From Epiperipatus broadwayi (Eukaryota > Onychophora > Udeonychophora > Euonychophora > Peripatidae), in assembly GCA_028023455.1 (NCBI GenBank), contig JAQFVV010012537.1, forward strand, positions 1,428,001 through 1,492,000: a stretch of 64,000 nt of DNA. Direction: 5' to 3'. The translations under genes were made by a program, and so were the position numbers. Of the stretch, positions 11,777 to 25,166 are shown in pieces. The notes below the pieces were generated by a model, which saw only the letters and a program-made list of their open reading frames with translations, was not told where the DNA came from and searched no databases. Within the stretch, counting starts at the first letter, position 1. Each line of letters starts with the position of its first letter.

Positions 11777-12146
11777 CTGTCTTTTAAACTTAAAGCTTTA
11801 TTTGTCAGTCAATTCTTTTCACCACTAATTGAAACTATATTTTGTTATTGAATTAGAAAGTAGCTGAGCTAGTCATGGGTGTAATCTTGGGTGTTGAATT
11901 AATGGCCATTGTTCAAAGTGCATTATTTATCCTCGGGACAAGTAGCTGGCACCCGTGTTTCTACAAAACAAAAAAGTGCGTTGAACATGGTGTTGAATTC
12001 AACAGCCGAGAAGAAGTTATGTCTTGAAAATGTAACCCTAGTTATATATTTTATAGCTGTCGTTTGGACATGCATACTCTCCAAGTATGTTCTTCTCTGC
12101 CTAAGAGGCTGGTATGTAAACAGAAATAACATATACGGTACAATAT

Positions 12147-13610
12147 ATTGGCAAACATATGCTGATACTATATTAAGAAGCAAACAAAAATTTCCCTTCC
12201 CTCATGCTTGATATCAATGACCATCAGCTGCTCTACCCCTTCAAAAAGTGGTTCCTGTAGCCCAAATTTTTTGATTTCCTAGTTCACCTTAACTTTTATG
12301 CATTACCAACATTCCATTTTCTGCAGTATTGTAACATAGAAACCTAATGTCCATCATCAGAGAGTGCCCTTAGACCTCTAGTCGAGAAAATTTATAATTT
12401 ACTGATGAGGATACCAAAACAAGTGCTTACTACAACTGTACCATTACTTACATATCTAAAATTGCTGCTAGATCACAGAGAATAGAGATTCTTGGCTAAA
12501 TAATAAATGGCAGAGCTGACAACAGCAAACGAAATGCTGGACAAATCTAACTATTAACTAAAATAATTTATTAACAATTTAACAACATAACATACAAGTC
12601 AAGGCTGGGATTTAAATATTAGTTCTTTCAAACTGAACAGAGTTGACTATTAATTAACTCTTTTAAATAAGTGTTTAATGTATCTGACAACTGATAGTTT
12701 TAATATTACATTTCTCCCAAATTTTAGTTTTAGCATGTTATAAGCCCTGAAGTGTACAAAGACTTGACAATCTATTCTGATGTGTGCACAAATTCTATCA
12801 GATTGACATTAACAAAATAAATAAGCAGTTTTCCTCATTATATATGACCACACATGCAGATTGTTATAAAACAGAGCTTATATGAGGTGCATTGGATCAA
12901 ATAAGGATGATAATAAATAAGCCTAATAATAACCTGGGTTAGAAAGAAAAAAATATATAAATAATCATGAGAAGGAAGGTCACTTTAACCAATAAAAAAA
13001 AAATCAATGACCATAAATAGCTCAAGCAGTAATCACAACAATAAATCACAGGGCCAAAACATATAATAATAACTTCCATTGCATATAAATATCCAGGATT
13101 CCTATATAAAATACACACAGGTTTTTTTTTACTTTTAGATATGTATGACACAGAGTAAATATGAAAACTGTTAACAAATAATTTATAAAAGTATGTATGC
13201 ACACTTTGTCAAGTACACATATATGACTTTTTAAAAAAATCTTCAGAGAATTATTAATGAATAAAATAACAAACTATAGAATCAAATTTATTTCATTTAA
13301 ACCATTACTTTTTCCTTATTGAAACTTCTCATTAGAAATAATTTGGATTGTAATTAATATTTGCAAAAGTGATGAGATGAACAAAAAAAAATAATTTATT
13401 GTCAAATAAACTTTGTTAAAACTTTATCAGGAAGAAAAAAGAATAAACTTTAAAAAACCAACTAGTTTAGCTTATTAAAACTAAAACTAGAAAGCTATTA
13501 GATATAATAGGGGTTAAATAGAAACATTAATAATAACAAATAAAATATAATAATACAAAAAAAAGTTTACAAAACAGACACAACATAAATATGAAATTAA
13601 AACCTTCAGC
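12147..13610. other. Spacer with no recognised gene
   Basis: Moderately AT-rich. I see no splice-flanked exon, no transposon termini and no domain. The minus frame at 12939-13202 is hydrophobic random-type translation. Confidence 0.45.
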
Positions 13611-13614
13611 CTAT

Positions 13615-15634
13615 TATAACGATCAGGGTGAAACAGATAGTTGGTGTGTCATCGTATCTGCCTTAAAAGGACACCACCAGGCTATTTGAACCTGGAAAAT
13701 TTATATAATAGGCAGATACACGCTGTTAAGATCTAATTTTTACACATATGCTTTATTCTGACCATCAGCCCGTGCCATTAGCTCAGTGAGATGCAGAGAT
13801 TTATGTATACTTTCTTGTTAAAATATATTTTCAATATTAAAAAAATAAAAGAAGCCACTGCCAATAATAACACACACTAACATTTATTAAACATGTATAA
13901 AATTTAGAATTATTATTTTAGTATAACTTTAATTAATTTTTTTTTTATAAAACATTATAACTTTACTTTAGATTTTAATTTACAATTTAACTTTTATTTT
14001 AGACGTTCGCACAGATGAATTTAAATATTTTATTAGTGTCAAGTATGGATAGACTACATAGATTGCATTTTAAAAGAAAATATTCTATCCCTTATTTAAC
14101 CTTAAGCCAAAAGTTCACAATCAAACTAACGCCATTCTATCTGATATATCGATGTATTCAATGCAGCATGAATATGACAGCACAATACCATACTGTCTGG
14201 AATGCACATCTGAACAGCATGGTTATAAAGAAGAAATTCTCTCATCCAGTACAGGAAGTTACATCTGTCTGGCGACAAGAACAATAAAAAAAAAACTCCA
14301 TAGGAAGGAGTTGCGGTCTTTTCTGCTGACTTACGATCCCATTCCATAGGCAAAAAGGGGTGATTCATGGATCAGGGAATACCATCTGTCTCCGATGGTC
14401 AATAAGAAATAGGCTTATTTTGCCCAAGTGCCATGTATAATGTGATCCTGCATGTAGTGGATCTTCATACTACATTTACTAATAACACCAATATATCCAA
14501 CCAATTAACCCAATTTAACTATGAAACAAATAATCTAAGATTAACCCTCCCTTAATTAAACTAATATAACTTTACAAATCTATGCAGCCATACATACCCG
14601 ACTTAAATTTAACATTTATTAAAAGTTGTTTAACAAAAAAAAAAAAATCATAATAAAAACTTAAAAAAATGAAAAAATAACTTAATGGAAATGATTTTTT
14701 AAAAAAATACATCAAATAAAATTAATTATTAATAATAATTTACATTGGTCAGATAGGATTCTATTTCTATTAAATACTGAAAAGATTTTGAAATTAAAGT
14801 TCTTACTGTTTTGAAAATGTTCATTAGTTATATAGTTCTTACTGTTTTAAAAAGTCCGTAGTTTCTAATTGCTTGTAATTTGGAAGGTGTTAATTCCCAC
14901 AAAGTCCTGAGGAGATCTGTATGCAGTTAGACATTGGTTCTTTATTGTAGCTGGTATTTTATTATCAGGCCCAGATGTCTTATAGTCTGCAATATGGAAA
15001 AGCAATTGGTCATTTCTCTTTCTCTTTAAAAAAAACTGAAGGGATTGAAGAGTGCATCTTTTCAATCCCTTCTCCTTCAACTCTCTCCGCACTAAACATA
15101 TAACACCTCTTCTTTCACATCTCTTTTTTTTCTTTTTTCCAAACTTTTCCGTTTATAATAAACTTTCAGATCGAGTGGACATTACATCATGATGATGATG
15201 ATCCTTTCATTGAGGTCTGTTTCCTGAGGGATTTCTTTTATTGGCTATTAGTTTCTATTGTTTTTTCTCTCCTATCTGACCTTTACTTATACATTTTGAG
15301 ATGCCCAAGGGCTAGTTTACTTTTAACTAATTAAAATAATCATTTCCATTTTACACAATAGCATTAATTAAATCTGTACATTCTTAAAGATATATTTTTA
15401 TTTTTAAATCTTTTTAAGCTTTTGTTGAAAATTTAGTTTTAAAACTTTTTCTTTTTTTTAATAAAGTTTTCTTTTAATAATTTTTCATCTGTGTGATTTT
15501 ATATATATATAAAGTTTAGATGACTTTTAACTTTCAATTTTTAATTCTTAAAAAAGAAGTTTTTATATGCGAACTTTTATTTTTAATGTCTAATTTTTAA
15601 AATAAATAATGTAACAGCATGTGTGCCCGTTACA
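13615..15634 (-). mobile_element. Solo-LTR-like element A, minus orientation
   Basis: A 2.0-kb unit homologous over its length to element B next to it. In the minus direction it starts at 15634 with TGTAACGGGCACACATG, which closes a terminal hairpin with TGTTACA, and ends at 13615 with CCCTGATCGTTATA. The four bases CTAT lie on both sides (13611-13614 and 15635-15638), consistent with a target duplication. A minus-strand AATAAA sits at 14946-14941. No coding region is present. The tip hairpin and end match the plus-oriented copies at 31557, 35046 and 44764, so I read it as a solo LTR of one family. Its internal sequence is strongly diverged from those. Confidence 0.6.
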
Positions 15635-16325
15635 CTATATATCTATAATGGTCGGGAAACAGACTCTTAGTCTATCTGCCGTATAGGGTATCACCAGGCC
15701 ATTTGAATTCTTTATAAGATTCCATTTTTATTTGACCGATATGCCCTAAGTTGTTGGCTCAAGGAGAAGCTGAGATTTAATGATATAAACTTTTAAATAC
15801 ATTTTTTATATATAAAAAAAAAGTTAATAAAATAAGCCACTGCCAGTAATATTCATACAAACATTTATTTACGTACATATATAAAATAAATTTGAGGAAT
15901 AAATTATTTAACATTGCTTTAGGCTTTAATATTATTATTTTTAACTTTAAGTTTTAATATCTTGGTAAATTCGCATAGATGGATATTTTATACAATTTAA
16001 TAATTTAGTAAATGTAAATATGCTACATAGATTATGCATTTATATACTCGATTCTTTCTTTTAACTTCAGGTTACAAGTTCATGTCCAAACCAACACCAG
16101 CTTATTGATATACCAATGTGGTCAATGCAAAATGAGAATGTTAGCATACAAAAAAACCATACTGACAGTAATGTGCAACTGTAGCATGATATCATTGGAA
16201 AAAAAAGAATGTCCCTCATCCAGTACAGGAATATGCATCTGCCTGGCAAGGTTGTCATTTGGAAAATATATATTAGACATGCTCTATAATGGGGTATTGC
16301 AGTCTTTGCCATCTTACTATCATCA

Positions 16326-16333
16326 ACCTAGAG
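16326..16333. repeat. 8-bp target duplication of hAT MITE, left
   Basis: ACCTAGAG, repeated exactly at 16848-16855 on the other side of the MITE. An 8-bp duplication is the hallmark of hAT-superfamily insertion. Confidence 0.85.
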
Positions 16334-16847
16334 CAGTGGTCTTCAACCTTTTCACACCTGCGGACCAGTAAAAATAATGATAAGGTTCTGCAGACCAGTA
16401 AAAATAAGGATAAGATTTCGCAGACTGGCAGAAGTCTATAGATAAATTTTCTTAAAGATAAGTATAATTGTTATAACTGATCAAAACAACAATGTTAAAT
16501 ATATAAGATAAAGTTTTATATATATATATATGGAGTTTATATAATAAAAAACTTTTTTTTAATTTTTTTTAGAAAAGTAATAAAAAATTTAATCCCCCCC
16601 CTCCATAAACATCTGTGATAATTAGAAAAACAAATTAATTTATGAATGATTGATTTTTTTTTTTTTCGTTCTGTTTTCTTTTTTTTTTTAATTGGGTAAA
16701 AATGAGATGAAAAAATAAATAAAAATTGGGTATATTAATTAAAAGTTTAAATTCTTATTATTTATTATTACAAACTTTTTACTGCCCATCTAGCACGCGG
16801 ACCTGCAGAAAAGTTCTGCGGCCCAGACCAAGGGTTGAAGAACACTG
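16334..16847. mobile_element. hAT-type MITE, 514 bp
   Basis: Terminal inverted repeats: the left end reads CAGTGGTCTTCAACCTTTTC and the right end, reversed, CAGTGTTCTTCAACCCTTGG. Subterminal CTGCGGACCAGTAA motifs recur, as is typical of hAT MITEs that are often noticed for 'GCGGACCGG' blocks. An exact 8-bp duplication (ACCTAGAG) flanks it. The interior is AT-rich with homopolymer runs (C8 at about 16594) and no transposase, so it is non-autonomous. It is inserted in solo LTR B and is younger than it. Confidence 0.9.
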
Positions 16848-17910
16848 ACCTAGAGCATAAGGAGATCAATGGTGCAGAAGATGGCTACATCCATTGGCAA
16901 TGCAATGGCTACACTTTTGGCCATGTATTCAATTGGGTATAGTATCCTGATGCTAACGTGGTAAAAGGGAATGAGAATCCAATGCACCTCCCCATATGAT
17001 TCAATTACAAGACAAATAGTCTGAACTTAACCCACTTAAACTAACATAATCTTATGAATCTATGCAGCCACTTACACCTATTTTTAAATTTAATACAAGT
17101 TAATAATTTAGTTAAACAAAACAATAAACCATAAAAAAAAATAATAAAATGGAAACAAGTACATAAATAAAAAGATTATTAACTGGTTTATAGTCCTATT
17201 GCGGGTCAGATAAGAGTTCAGTTAATTATATTTTTTAAGAATTAAACACTTATTAAAGAGATATTTAAAAGGTTCAATTGATAAAAGTTCATACTTTCCG
17301 TGGTAGATTTGAAGTCCATCTTGTCCATGATGCATCACACCCTTCTACTCAAAGTTCATTTAATATTTCTATCATTTCTGGGAAGACCGGTCCATTGTTT
17401 GCTGCCTTTCAGTAATCATCAGTTTGGGGGGCCATCTCAGCTGGTGCGTAACAGGAAATTGCTTCATTGTGAGACCCTTATATTTCGGAGTATGCAATGC
17501 AGTTCATGAATCAACAGTTACTTTATTTTCTAAGTGAGTAAAAGATTATTAACAATTTAATATTTCATGTTTTATAATTTCTGGCCTCTCTTTATCACTA
17601 ACTCTCCGGATCGATCGCACATGATGTCATTTGTTCTTATTGGCTCTGATGTTTTCCTCCTGTCTGGCTTGGTTGATCTATTCCAAAGCAGGAAACATAT
17701 AATCTTTAATTTTTTATCTCTTATCTGACCTTTACATTACAAAGTGCTCAAGGGCTCATTTGCTTCAGATTCAATTAATAGATCAATCATTTTCATTCAA
17801 TAAGATTTAAACATGATTCTTTTAAATACAAACTAATTAACATTCATTTCTGTTTTCTTTTATATTACTTTTTAAAATATTAAGGATTTTAAACTTCTCC
17901 CTTGATAATT

Positions 17911-18059
17911 TAATATACAAATTAAAAAGCGTATGAAACACTTGAATGAGAAGCTATAAAGATTCCAAATGGCCTCGAAAGCGCTTAGCATATAACAATT
18001 TTTGGAATCTTTATAGCTTCTCATTCAAGTGTTTCATACGCTTTTTAATTTGTATATTA
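17911..18059. repeat. Perfect hairpin, 59-bp arms
   Basis: Positions 17911-17969 and 18001-18059 are exact reverse complements over 59 bases, separated by a 31-base loop. Pairing stops abruptly at both ends. The absence of a single mismatch in otherwise diverged repeat DNA indicates a recent origin, or a template switch. It lies within solo-LTR element B. Confidence 0.9.
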
Positions 18060-18283
18060 CTTTTTAACAAAAAATACTAATGTTTAGATCTTCACCTTTT
18101 TTTTTAAACTTTCTTTTAAATAATTTTTTTTTTTAATAGTTTTCCACCTGTGTGATTATATATATGTTAAAATAACTATTTTAATTTCCTTTTAAATTTT
18201 TCAAAAAATCAATTTTATTTATGATTATTTTCTCCATTTATTTTAATTTTAAAATAATGTAATGGCATATGTATACCATTATA

Positions 18284-21021
18284 ATATCACTAGCTTACAG
18301 ACAATATCTTAATAAAATGCTTCATAAGAAGTTTTATCTTAAGTCTAGAGAGGAGTGGGTAAAGAGATATTATTTTCTGTAAAAGCTGAATTATGCAAAT
18401 GCATACATATGCACAAATCTTTCATCATTTTTATAGATCTGATAGAGAGCTGGTCTTAAAATTGTTTCATTAACATTGAGAAGTGCATTTATTCAATGGT
18501 ATCTTTGACAGTAATAGTTGACTTATGTTATCAGTCAGTCGTCAAAGTCAAATACTCAATGGCTATAGGCTCATACTGAAAAGTGAAGTTTGTTTTCCTG
18601 GTGCTTTAGCAGCTCATAATTTTTTACCATAGTCGCTGGAAAAAGTTCTGGATTCATTATATAGCAGTGTATTGTAAAATATAAGAAGAATGTAGAACAG
18701 AATAGATTGGAACAAAACAGATTGTAGAATATAGAAAGTAAAATAAAAATAATTTTCAGTTTCTCTTTTTATAACACTCAATTAAATTAATTAGTGTACT
18801 CATTTTCCAAAAAATTTTTAAAATTAGCAAGCCAGTGATTACATTTTTAAAAATTTAGATAAGCCAATAATTATAGATTTACCAAATTTTAATTTAGTCA
18901 ATCTGGGAGGTTTACAGATACAGGATGTTAAACTCAGGAACAATACTTAATAACTGATTTTCTTAAAAGTTTTTAATTAATAAAACTAATTAATAATTGA
19001 TAATAATTTTATAGATTAAGGATTGTTTCTATAATATAAATTTCTTTACAGATTGATAATAATTTTAGTTAAAAAGTATATATTTTTAATTTTTTTTAAA
19101 ACTAAAAATAATACTGATCAACATAATGAAGTTGGAAATATAGTATATATTTCTGTTTCACCTAGTGCCAATGTCATCAGCACTAGTCTGGGTTTGGACC
19201 CAATCTTTATTAACTGACACCCATCTCATATTAGGTGGTAGTATATTATAATTATTATAATCTTTTAATTAATTTGTATTTTATGATTAACTAAACTTTT
19301 ATAATAGTTTATTTATTTTTAATATTTGTAAAACTGTATATTATATTTATTTATTAAATTTTGTAAATTGAATTGAATCCTAGATATCTATAAAATGTTA
19401 CAAATATTTCAAATTCTTTATTAAAGTTCATTTTTCTTCAATTAATCAGTTGGTAACATTTTATATTTATCTTTTAATCAATGTACATTTGAGAATCAAT
19501 TATTTAAACAATGTAATATTTGTAAGTAATATTTTGTAAATTTCTATTTAAGTCTATGTCAAATATCAGTTTGAAAGTCATTGTACCAAATTCCTAAAAT
19601 TTTTCTGAATAAAATCTACATTTTTGTTAATCTAAACCTTAATTAAATAGGCTTTCTTAATACAATGACTGATAAACTTAATATGCTTGTTGTTTTTTTT
19701 TTTTAATTAGCAAATCAACCCTTAGGGCATGTTAAGGCAGAATTATAAATTTCCCTCCAAAGCAAGCACCAATCTCAGAGAAACACTTATAGCGATTGCA
19801 ATTGGCAGTTGTCACTGTAGATTGAATCCTATAGATAAAAACCAAAACACATAAATAGTGAAAAAATTTGATAAGGATTGAGTTTTTTGAAAAGTACACT
19901 GAAGAGAGTAGTTTAGATTTACAGTACATCGTGATTAAAGAAATGACGGGGTGAAAAGATTGGCATTGCTCCCTGGAGTTCTGTTTCCACCAGCCCATCA
20001 ATGCCTTTCCAGTGCTTTCAACATCTAGCCAGAGACTGTCTGTGTCAAGGAAGCCTGCAAATGATCTGACTGTATAAATGCCTGTTTCAAGCTATGGAAT
20101 GCCTACTGATTGATTCTGAGGTAACGTCCAATTCGCCGCAAGCCATTGATTCTATTTTACTTGTTTTCCAAATCAATATTAATTTATATTATATATATCT
20201 GTGTAATGTTTATACAATGTAATTTTAAATGTGTCTTTTAATTTTTTTTTAATTTAAAATATCAATTCTTATAAAATCTCACATTATTTTGATGCGGCAA
20301 ATTAAATTAATTTTTGTTGGTTTATTTACAATATTTGACTTACTGAAATTGCCAAGTACAAAACTCAGCGAGTAACTAACTTTAAATCCTCTCCCTCTTA
20401 TTTTTTTTTACTTAAAAGATACAGGAGATTTATTTCCCTTAAATTAATTAATAGAAAAGCTCGTTTAGTTTTGTACCTTTTATATTATAAATTTATTTTA
20501 AATTTATTTATGATTGAAATTATTTTAAAAATCTTATAATTACTTCCAATTTAAAATTGCCCTCATAATTAAATCGATTAGTTAAACCTATTACAATTTC
20601 TGTAAAACGTATGTCTTGAAAGAAAATCATGGAAAGCACATTTATCATAGAATTTTATCAGTATATATTTCATACATATATTTTTATTTGTCAGAAAATA
20701 TTAAAATTATGATTTACAATTTATTATGATATATGTTTAAACTTCACCATAAGTGAGTTTGATATCCAATGCCCCGTCTATATTAATTAAAGACAATCTT
20801 ATTTGTAATCTTTGATAAACTATTTAATAACTTACGAATACATGAAATATTTGAAAAGTGTGAAAAACAATTTATATTTTAGTTTTGGTTCTTACCTTCT
20901 CTGTTTATATTATAATTTATGATTCATTCATTGAAGGCCTAAGGTTTCTGGGACTTTCCATTATGTCAGGGAGCCGATTATTTTAATTAGAAATTAAGTT
21001 ATTAATTTTGTTAGTGATACA

Positions 21022-21057
<36 letters not shown>

Positions 21058-23240
21058 ATATGTCTAAGGCATTATGTATTTATAGCTACAACCATTCATT
21101 TATTATTATCATTTTGCTTTGCTAATTACCTCTTAGGACCTTCAGAAATTTAACTAGGACCAGTCCAACCTTTTACTCTCCCTCAAAGTAGACATAGTTC
21201 ATACCAAGGGATCCATTTTCAGGCATTGCCATTAAGATGTGTTTGGGAATTCCAGCACATCACATTTATTATTATTATTCAGAGACATGTTTTGGCTGGA
21301 GGGCCAGCATTTCTCATCATCCACCTATATATATATATATATATCAGGGATTTCTTTTAGTAAAGCCCCCAGAGGTTCACAACAGACCTCATTTATTTTT
21401 GTTGTAATATATAATAGCATACTGCCTTCATCATCATTTTATATCTTTATTTAGCAAACCTGAAATGCTCTCTGCCATGATAGCATGTCCTTCACAACCC
21501 AATTAATTAGTTAAATCTGACTACATAATTGTCAATTATTTATTTAAGAACTATTTTGCTTCCCACACTCATTATATGCAAATGATTTTAAATGTAATAG
21601 TGTTTTAAATGCACATCTTTCATATCTTGTAATATATATAAAATAGATTTATTTATAATCTTTTAAAGAAGGCTACTAATATTTTATTGCTAATTGGTTC
21701 TTGGCAGACCAATTAATAACTTTTATATTGTTGTCAAAGCCTCATCAAAACGAATTTAAACCTAGTTGTATAAACAAAACCCAACTTATTTTGTAACCAA
21801 ATTTCTTAATAAATTCCTGTGATAATATTATTTTAAATAAGCTTAGTTTGTCATCACTCCCAATCTCTAAGGTTGATTACTCTATTTATTTATAATATTT
21901 CTTTGATTTAAATTCATTTCTTTATAATGTTGCCATAAAGAATTATCATTATTATGGTTCAAACCATTAGTAATCGACATCCAATCACCTCTGTACCGTT
22001 CTGCAATTCACTAAATCAAATTTCTTATATAAACCCATTATTATTTTGAGTCTCTTTGTAAACCATGACCTCCAGCTGGGATGGAATAAAAAAAAGCACC
22101 GCTTGTGTCATCACAAACGTTATCCATTAGTCAGAGAGGCAATAGTTCAGGCAAATAGGTTAGAATTCACCCTTGCCCTGACATCTGTATTTTGTGCATG
22201 GTTGGATTCAAGGTACTTTTGCTTGGATTATTGGTCTTGTTGAATGAATACACGATTTTGACCAGCACAATAATAAATGCAAATATATTAATATGTATGC
22301 ATATATCATACAATTATATATATATATACAAAAGAAAACTCAAAACTGGAATTAAGCTTGTGCTTTGCCAAATTAAAATATTTAAATACAAGTTAGATAT
22401 TGTGATAGCAAAGATCTATCTTAATACAAAAATATATATATTCTGTACCATATATCATGTGGCCAAGGAGACTCAGCAATATCTCTTCTAGCAGCATCAA
22501 GCTCTCCATCAGATTAGTACCATTATTCTAAATACATATAGATGCCAGTTGCATCTGTTCTGCAGCTAATTCAAGCCTACCAGAAGATACACTTACCCAT
22601 AGCATGACAATGATCTTCATCCTATATATCTTCTGATGCACCTGCTGCATTATCACCATTGGTAATAATATCAGAATATATCCAGAAACATTCAACAACA
22701 ATACTGCACCCACAAACATCTTTTCTTCCACCTAGTCACTGCTAAAACAACCATCCAATCTATAAATGATCATATTCTAGCAATACTTCCATTAAATACC
22801 ATTCATTATACTTTCTATTATTTTCACTTCAGCTCACCTTCACTGTTTTCAACCAAGCTACCACCAGACTATAGTGTGCCTACCTCTTCATCTCACCATT
22901 CACCAACCACCCATTATACTTATCTCTACTATGAATGGACTTTGTTCTTTTTAAATCACTCATAATTTGATCTCATACCACATGGATAACCAGTTATTCC
23001 CCCTGATGTACTCCAAGATTATTAATTACAAAAATATTAATCAAGATTAAATTACTGACTACAAATAATTTCCAATGCAATCCTAGGTCTTACAATTTTA
23101 GATTGCATCTGATAATTTATAGAGATTTTGCCATATAATGAACTGGGTTTTTTTTTTTGAGATTTGAATATTAGAACTTGCTACTGTCTCTATATTAATA
23201 ACTGGTAGCAGTGTTTAAAAAAAACATATCTGGTAATGTG
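18284..23240. other. Repeat-rich stretch without an identified gene
   Basis: A mixture of AT-rich DNA and several GC-richer patches (18430-18640, 19140-19240, 19730-20150, 20930-21480, 22040-22260, 22500-22990) that look like old transposon fragments, but I could not join them to known termini. On the minus strand, 19817-19732 has an acceptor-like TTTTTATCTATAG. It is followed by a frame containing NCNRYKCFSEIGACFGG and a stop. I do not recognise it and regard it as weak. The remaining frames look random. Confidence 0.4.
21022..21058. repeat. (CTAT)n microsatellite
   Basis: About nine uninterrupted CTAT repeats, ending in a short TATA run. It lies in unannotated repeat DNA. Confidence 0.9.
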
Positions 23241-23244
23241 ACTA

Positions 23245-23375
23245 ATGTAACGCTTTGAAATCAACCCATGTATAAATTTGTACAACGTGATTGTACTTGT
23301 AACCCTTGCAATTAAAATCATGTAACTTTTTGTAACCTAAAGGCTTAATAAAGATCATTGTTATTAAAACCTAAA
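23245..23375 (+). other. Possible 3' end of a retroelement
   Basis: A run of short phrases (TGTAACCCTTGCAATTAAAA, TTTTTGTAACCTAAAGGC) leads into TTAATAAAGATCATTGTTAT, an AATAAA signal followed by a short ATT-type tail. This resembles the 3' terminus of a non-LTR element or a pseudogene. No coding part is recognised upstream. Confidence 0.3.
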
Positions 23376-23379
23376 ATTT

Positions 23380-25160
23380 ATAAGATACACTAATGTTTAT
23401 ATTAAAAATATTAGCTTTAGAGAAATAAACTTTATTTAATATTATAATAAATTACATAGTAATAAGAAATGAAGAATTAAGTTCATGATACAATTAGAGA
23501 TCTTAATTGCTAAAAAAAATATTTGATTTTTCTTGACAACATATTAATTAACTATTATATTTTCATTCATATATATGCATGCATGTAATAATTATATCCA
23601 AAAAAGAAAGAAAACTAAAATAATTATCTAAAGAAATAATTTTAAAATTAATAGACTTGGCTAATTATTAAAAAGCAAAAAGAAAAAAAAATCTTTTTGA
23701 GAATTTTACAATTCAACATTTTTTATTAACTGTCCTTTTTAAAACAAGAATATAATTTTTTTTTACAAGAAATGTGTATGTTAATGTAAAATCATATGAT
23801 TTTATTAGACACAATTGTCTTAAAGTGAATTACAACAGGAAGTCTTAATTATGAGAAAAAGTTGACATACATGATTAAAGAATGAAAGAAAATGTGGTCA
23901 CCACACACAGAGACAAATTTTCCATCATCACCATAAAAACATAAGTAAATGATGACAGTTTTGTTTTCTGTGTGCATGCATGAATCTTAATAATTAAGTT
24001 AATTTTAAAAAATAATGAATTTATTACAATATTGGAAGATTTATTTAATATACAAAAATAAATTTGGGAAATAATAATTTTAAAAGTAAAAATGCTGAAA
24101 ATATATCTTTTTAAATGTATAACTGGCTACAGTTATATTTTAAAAGTTCATACAAAAAAATTTAGTGGACTTCATCTAAATTACTTTGCAATTTTGTACT
24201 GGCATAAAATTTTATTAATATTATAACTGTTATTGCATTTTCTAAAAATATTTACTAGTATATTAAACACACCTATACATGTGACTTCATTTAAATGATA
24301 AATAAAAATAGAAAATCTAATTATTAAAGCAATGTACATTTGTTATTTATTGAAATTTTTTAAATAGCTTGATTATATATATATATATAATTTAATATTC
24401 CATAAAAATTAATAAGATATCATGTATCCATTTTTATATTTGGAATCTATATGAAGTATGAATATAATATGAACTTGTATGGCTCACAAAATAAGAGTAA
24501 CATAGGACTTTCAGTAGCTCCTAATTCAAGATTCTAATTTTAGGTTAGAAAGTTCTGAAAATAATGATTATAAATTGATTCATCTTTAATTGAAGAATAT
24601 AGCCTTTGGTGAAAATGATTTGGGATAAGCATGATTGAAAAGTCAATTTGTCATTTGAAAAATTATCCTCCATTGAAAATTTCTCTAAAGGGTTTTGATA
24701 ACAACTATTTCCAAATATTTAACAACATAAACAAAGATGTTTTTAAATATACAACACAGTGGATGCTTAGTGATAGTGCATTTATTTTTTGCTTTCCAAT
24801 ATATTAATGAAAAGTTTTTATAGCACAAATTATGTAGAACTGTGAATATAAATCAACTAGGCAAGTCATTTGTGTACTATTTATGTTCACTATTATCAAA
24901 TATCTGGCAGGACCTAATAGAGATGTTTACCACTAATACACATCACTGGCTGTATCATTTATTTTTCCATTACAATATCTATATTTAAAAATGGTAATTG
25001 TAAATAATTATTACTTGTATTATAATTTACATATTTAATTCAAATGATGCGATTTTAAAAAAAGATAATTAAGTACCCATCCTATTAAAATATAGTTGTG
25101 TACATGCTTATTAATCATAAAACAAAAGTCAAATTTAATAACTATGTATTTACAAAAATC
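23380..25160. other. AT-rich spacer
   Basis: No exon, terminus or tandem array that I can support. It contains a short TA run at about 24375. Confidence 0.5.
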
Positions 25161-25166
25161 ATTATC

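Larger units (their letters stand above)
7707..12142 (+). mobile_element. Non-autonomous LTR retrotransposon
   Basis: A 4.4-kb element bounded by direct terminal repeats (7707-8200 and 10563-12142), each starting TGTACC and ending GGTACA, and flanked by ATAT duplications. Inside are a primer-binding-site candidate just after the 5' LTR, a short coiled-coil ORF (8597-8941), an AT-rich tandem-repeat zone (about 9640-9930), a GC-richer block of unknown origin (about 10020-10440) and a purine-rich tract next to the 3' LTR. No protease, reverse transcriptase, RNase H or integrase is visible in the 2.36-kb interior, so the element must have depended on an autonomous partner. The two LTRs are visibly diverged (scattered substitutions and small indels), so the insertion is not recent. 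Whether it is Gypsy- or BEL-type cannot be decided without pol. Confidence 0.8.
10563..12142 (+). repeat. 3' LTR, full length (1.58 kb)
   Basis: It begins TGTACC directly after the polypurine tract and ends GGTACA before ATAT. It has a TATA box at 11081 and AATAAA at 11771, so the expected U3-R-U5 order is present. The frames inside (for example 11909-12211 on plus) have no support as genes. Confidence 0.75.
15644..18283 (-). mobile_element. Solo-LTR-like element B, minus orientation
   Basis: A 2.6-kb unit, about 2.1 kb once the hAT-type insertion at 16334-16847 is subtracted. It is homologous to element A throughout; for example CTCATCCAGTACAGGA and CTATGCAGCCA occur at matching places. Minus-strand start is TATAATGGTATACATATGCC at 18283 and the end CCCGACCATTATA at 15644. 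The flanks share ATATC (15639-15643 and 18284-18288). A minus-strand AATAAA lies at 17527-17522, collinear with the one in element A. No gene is present. Confidence 0.6.

Noticed and set aside
11909-12211. Frames on both strands in the 3' LTR
   Set aside because: They overlap each other within a terminal repeat and have no known domain.
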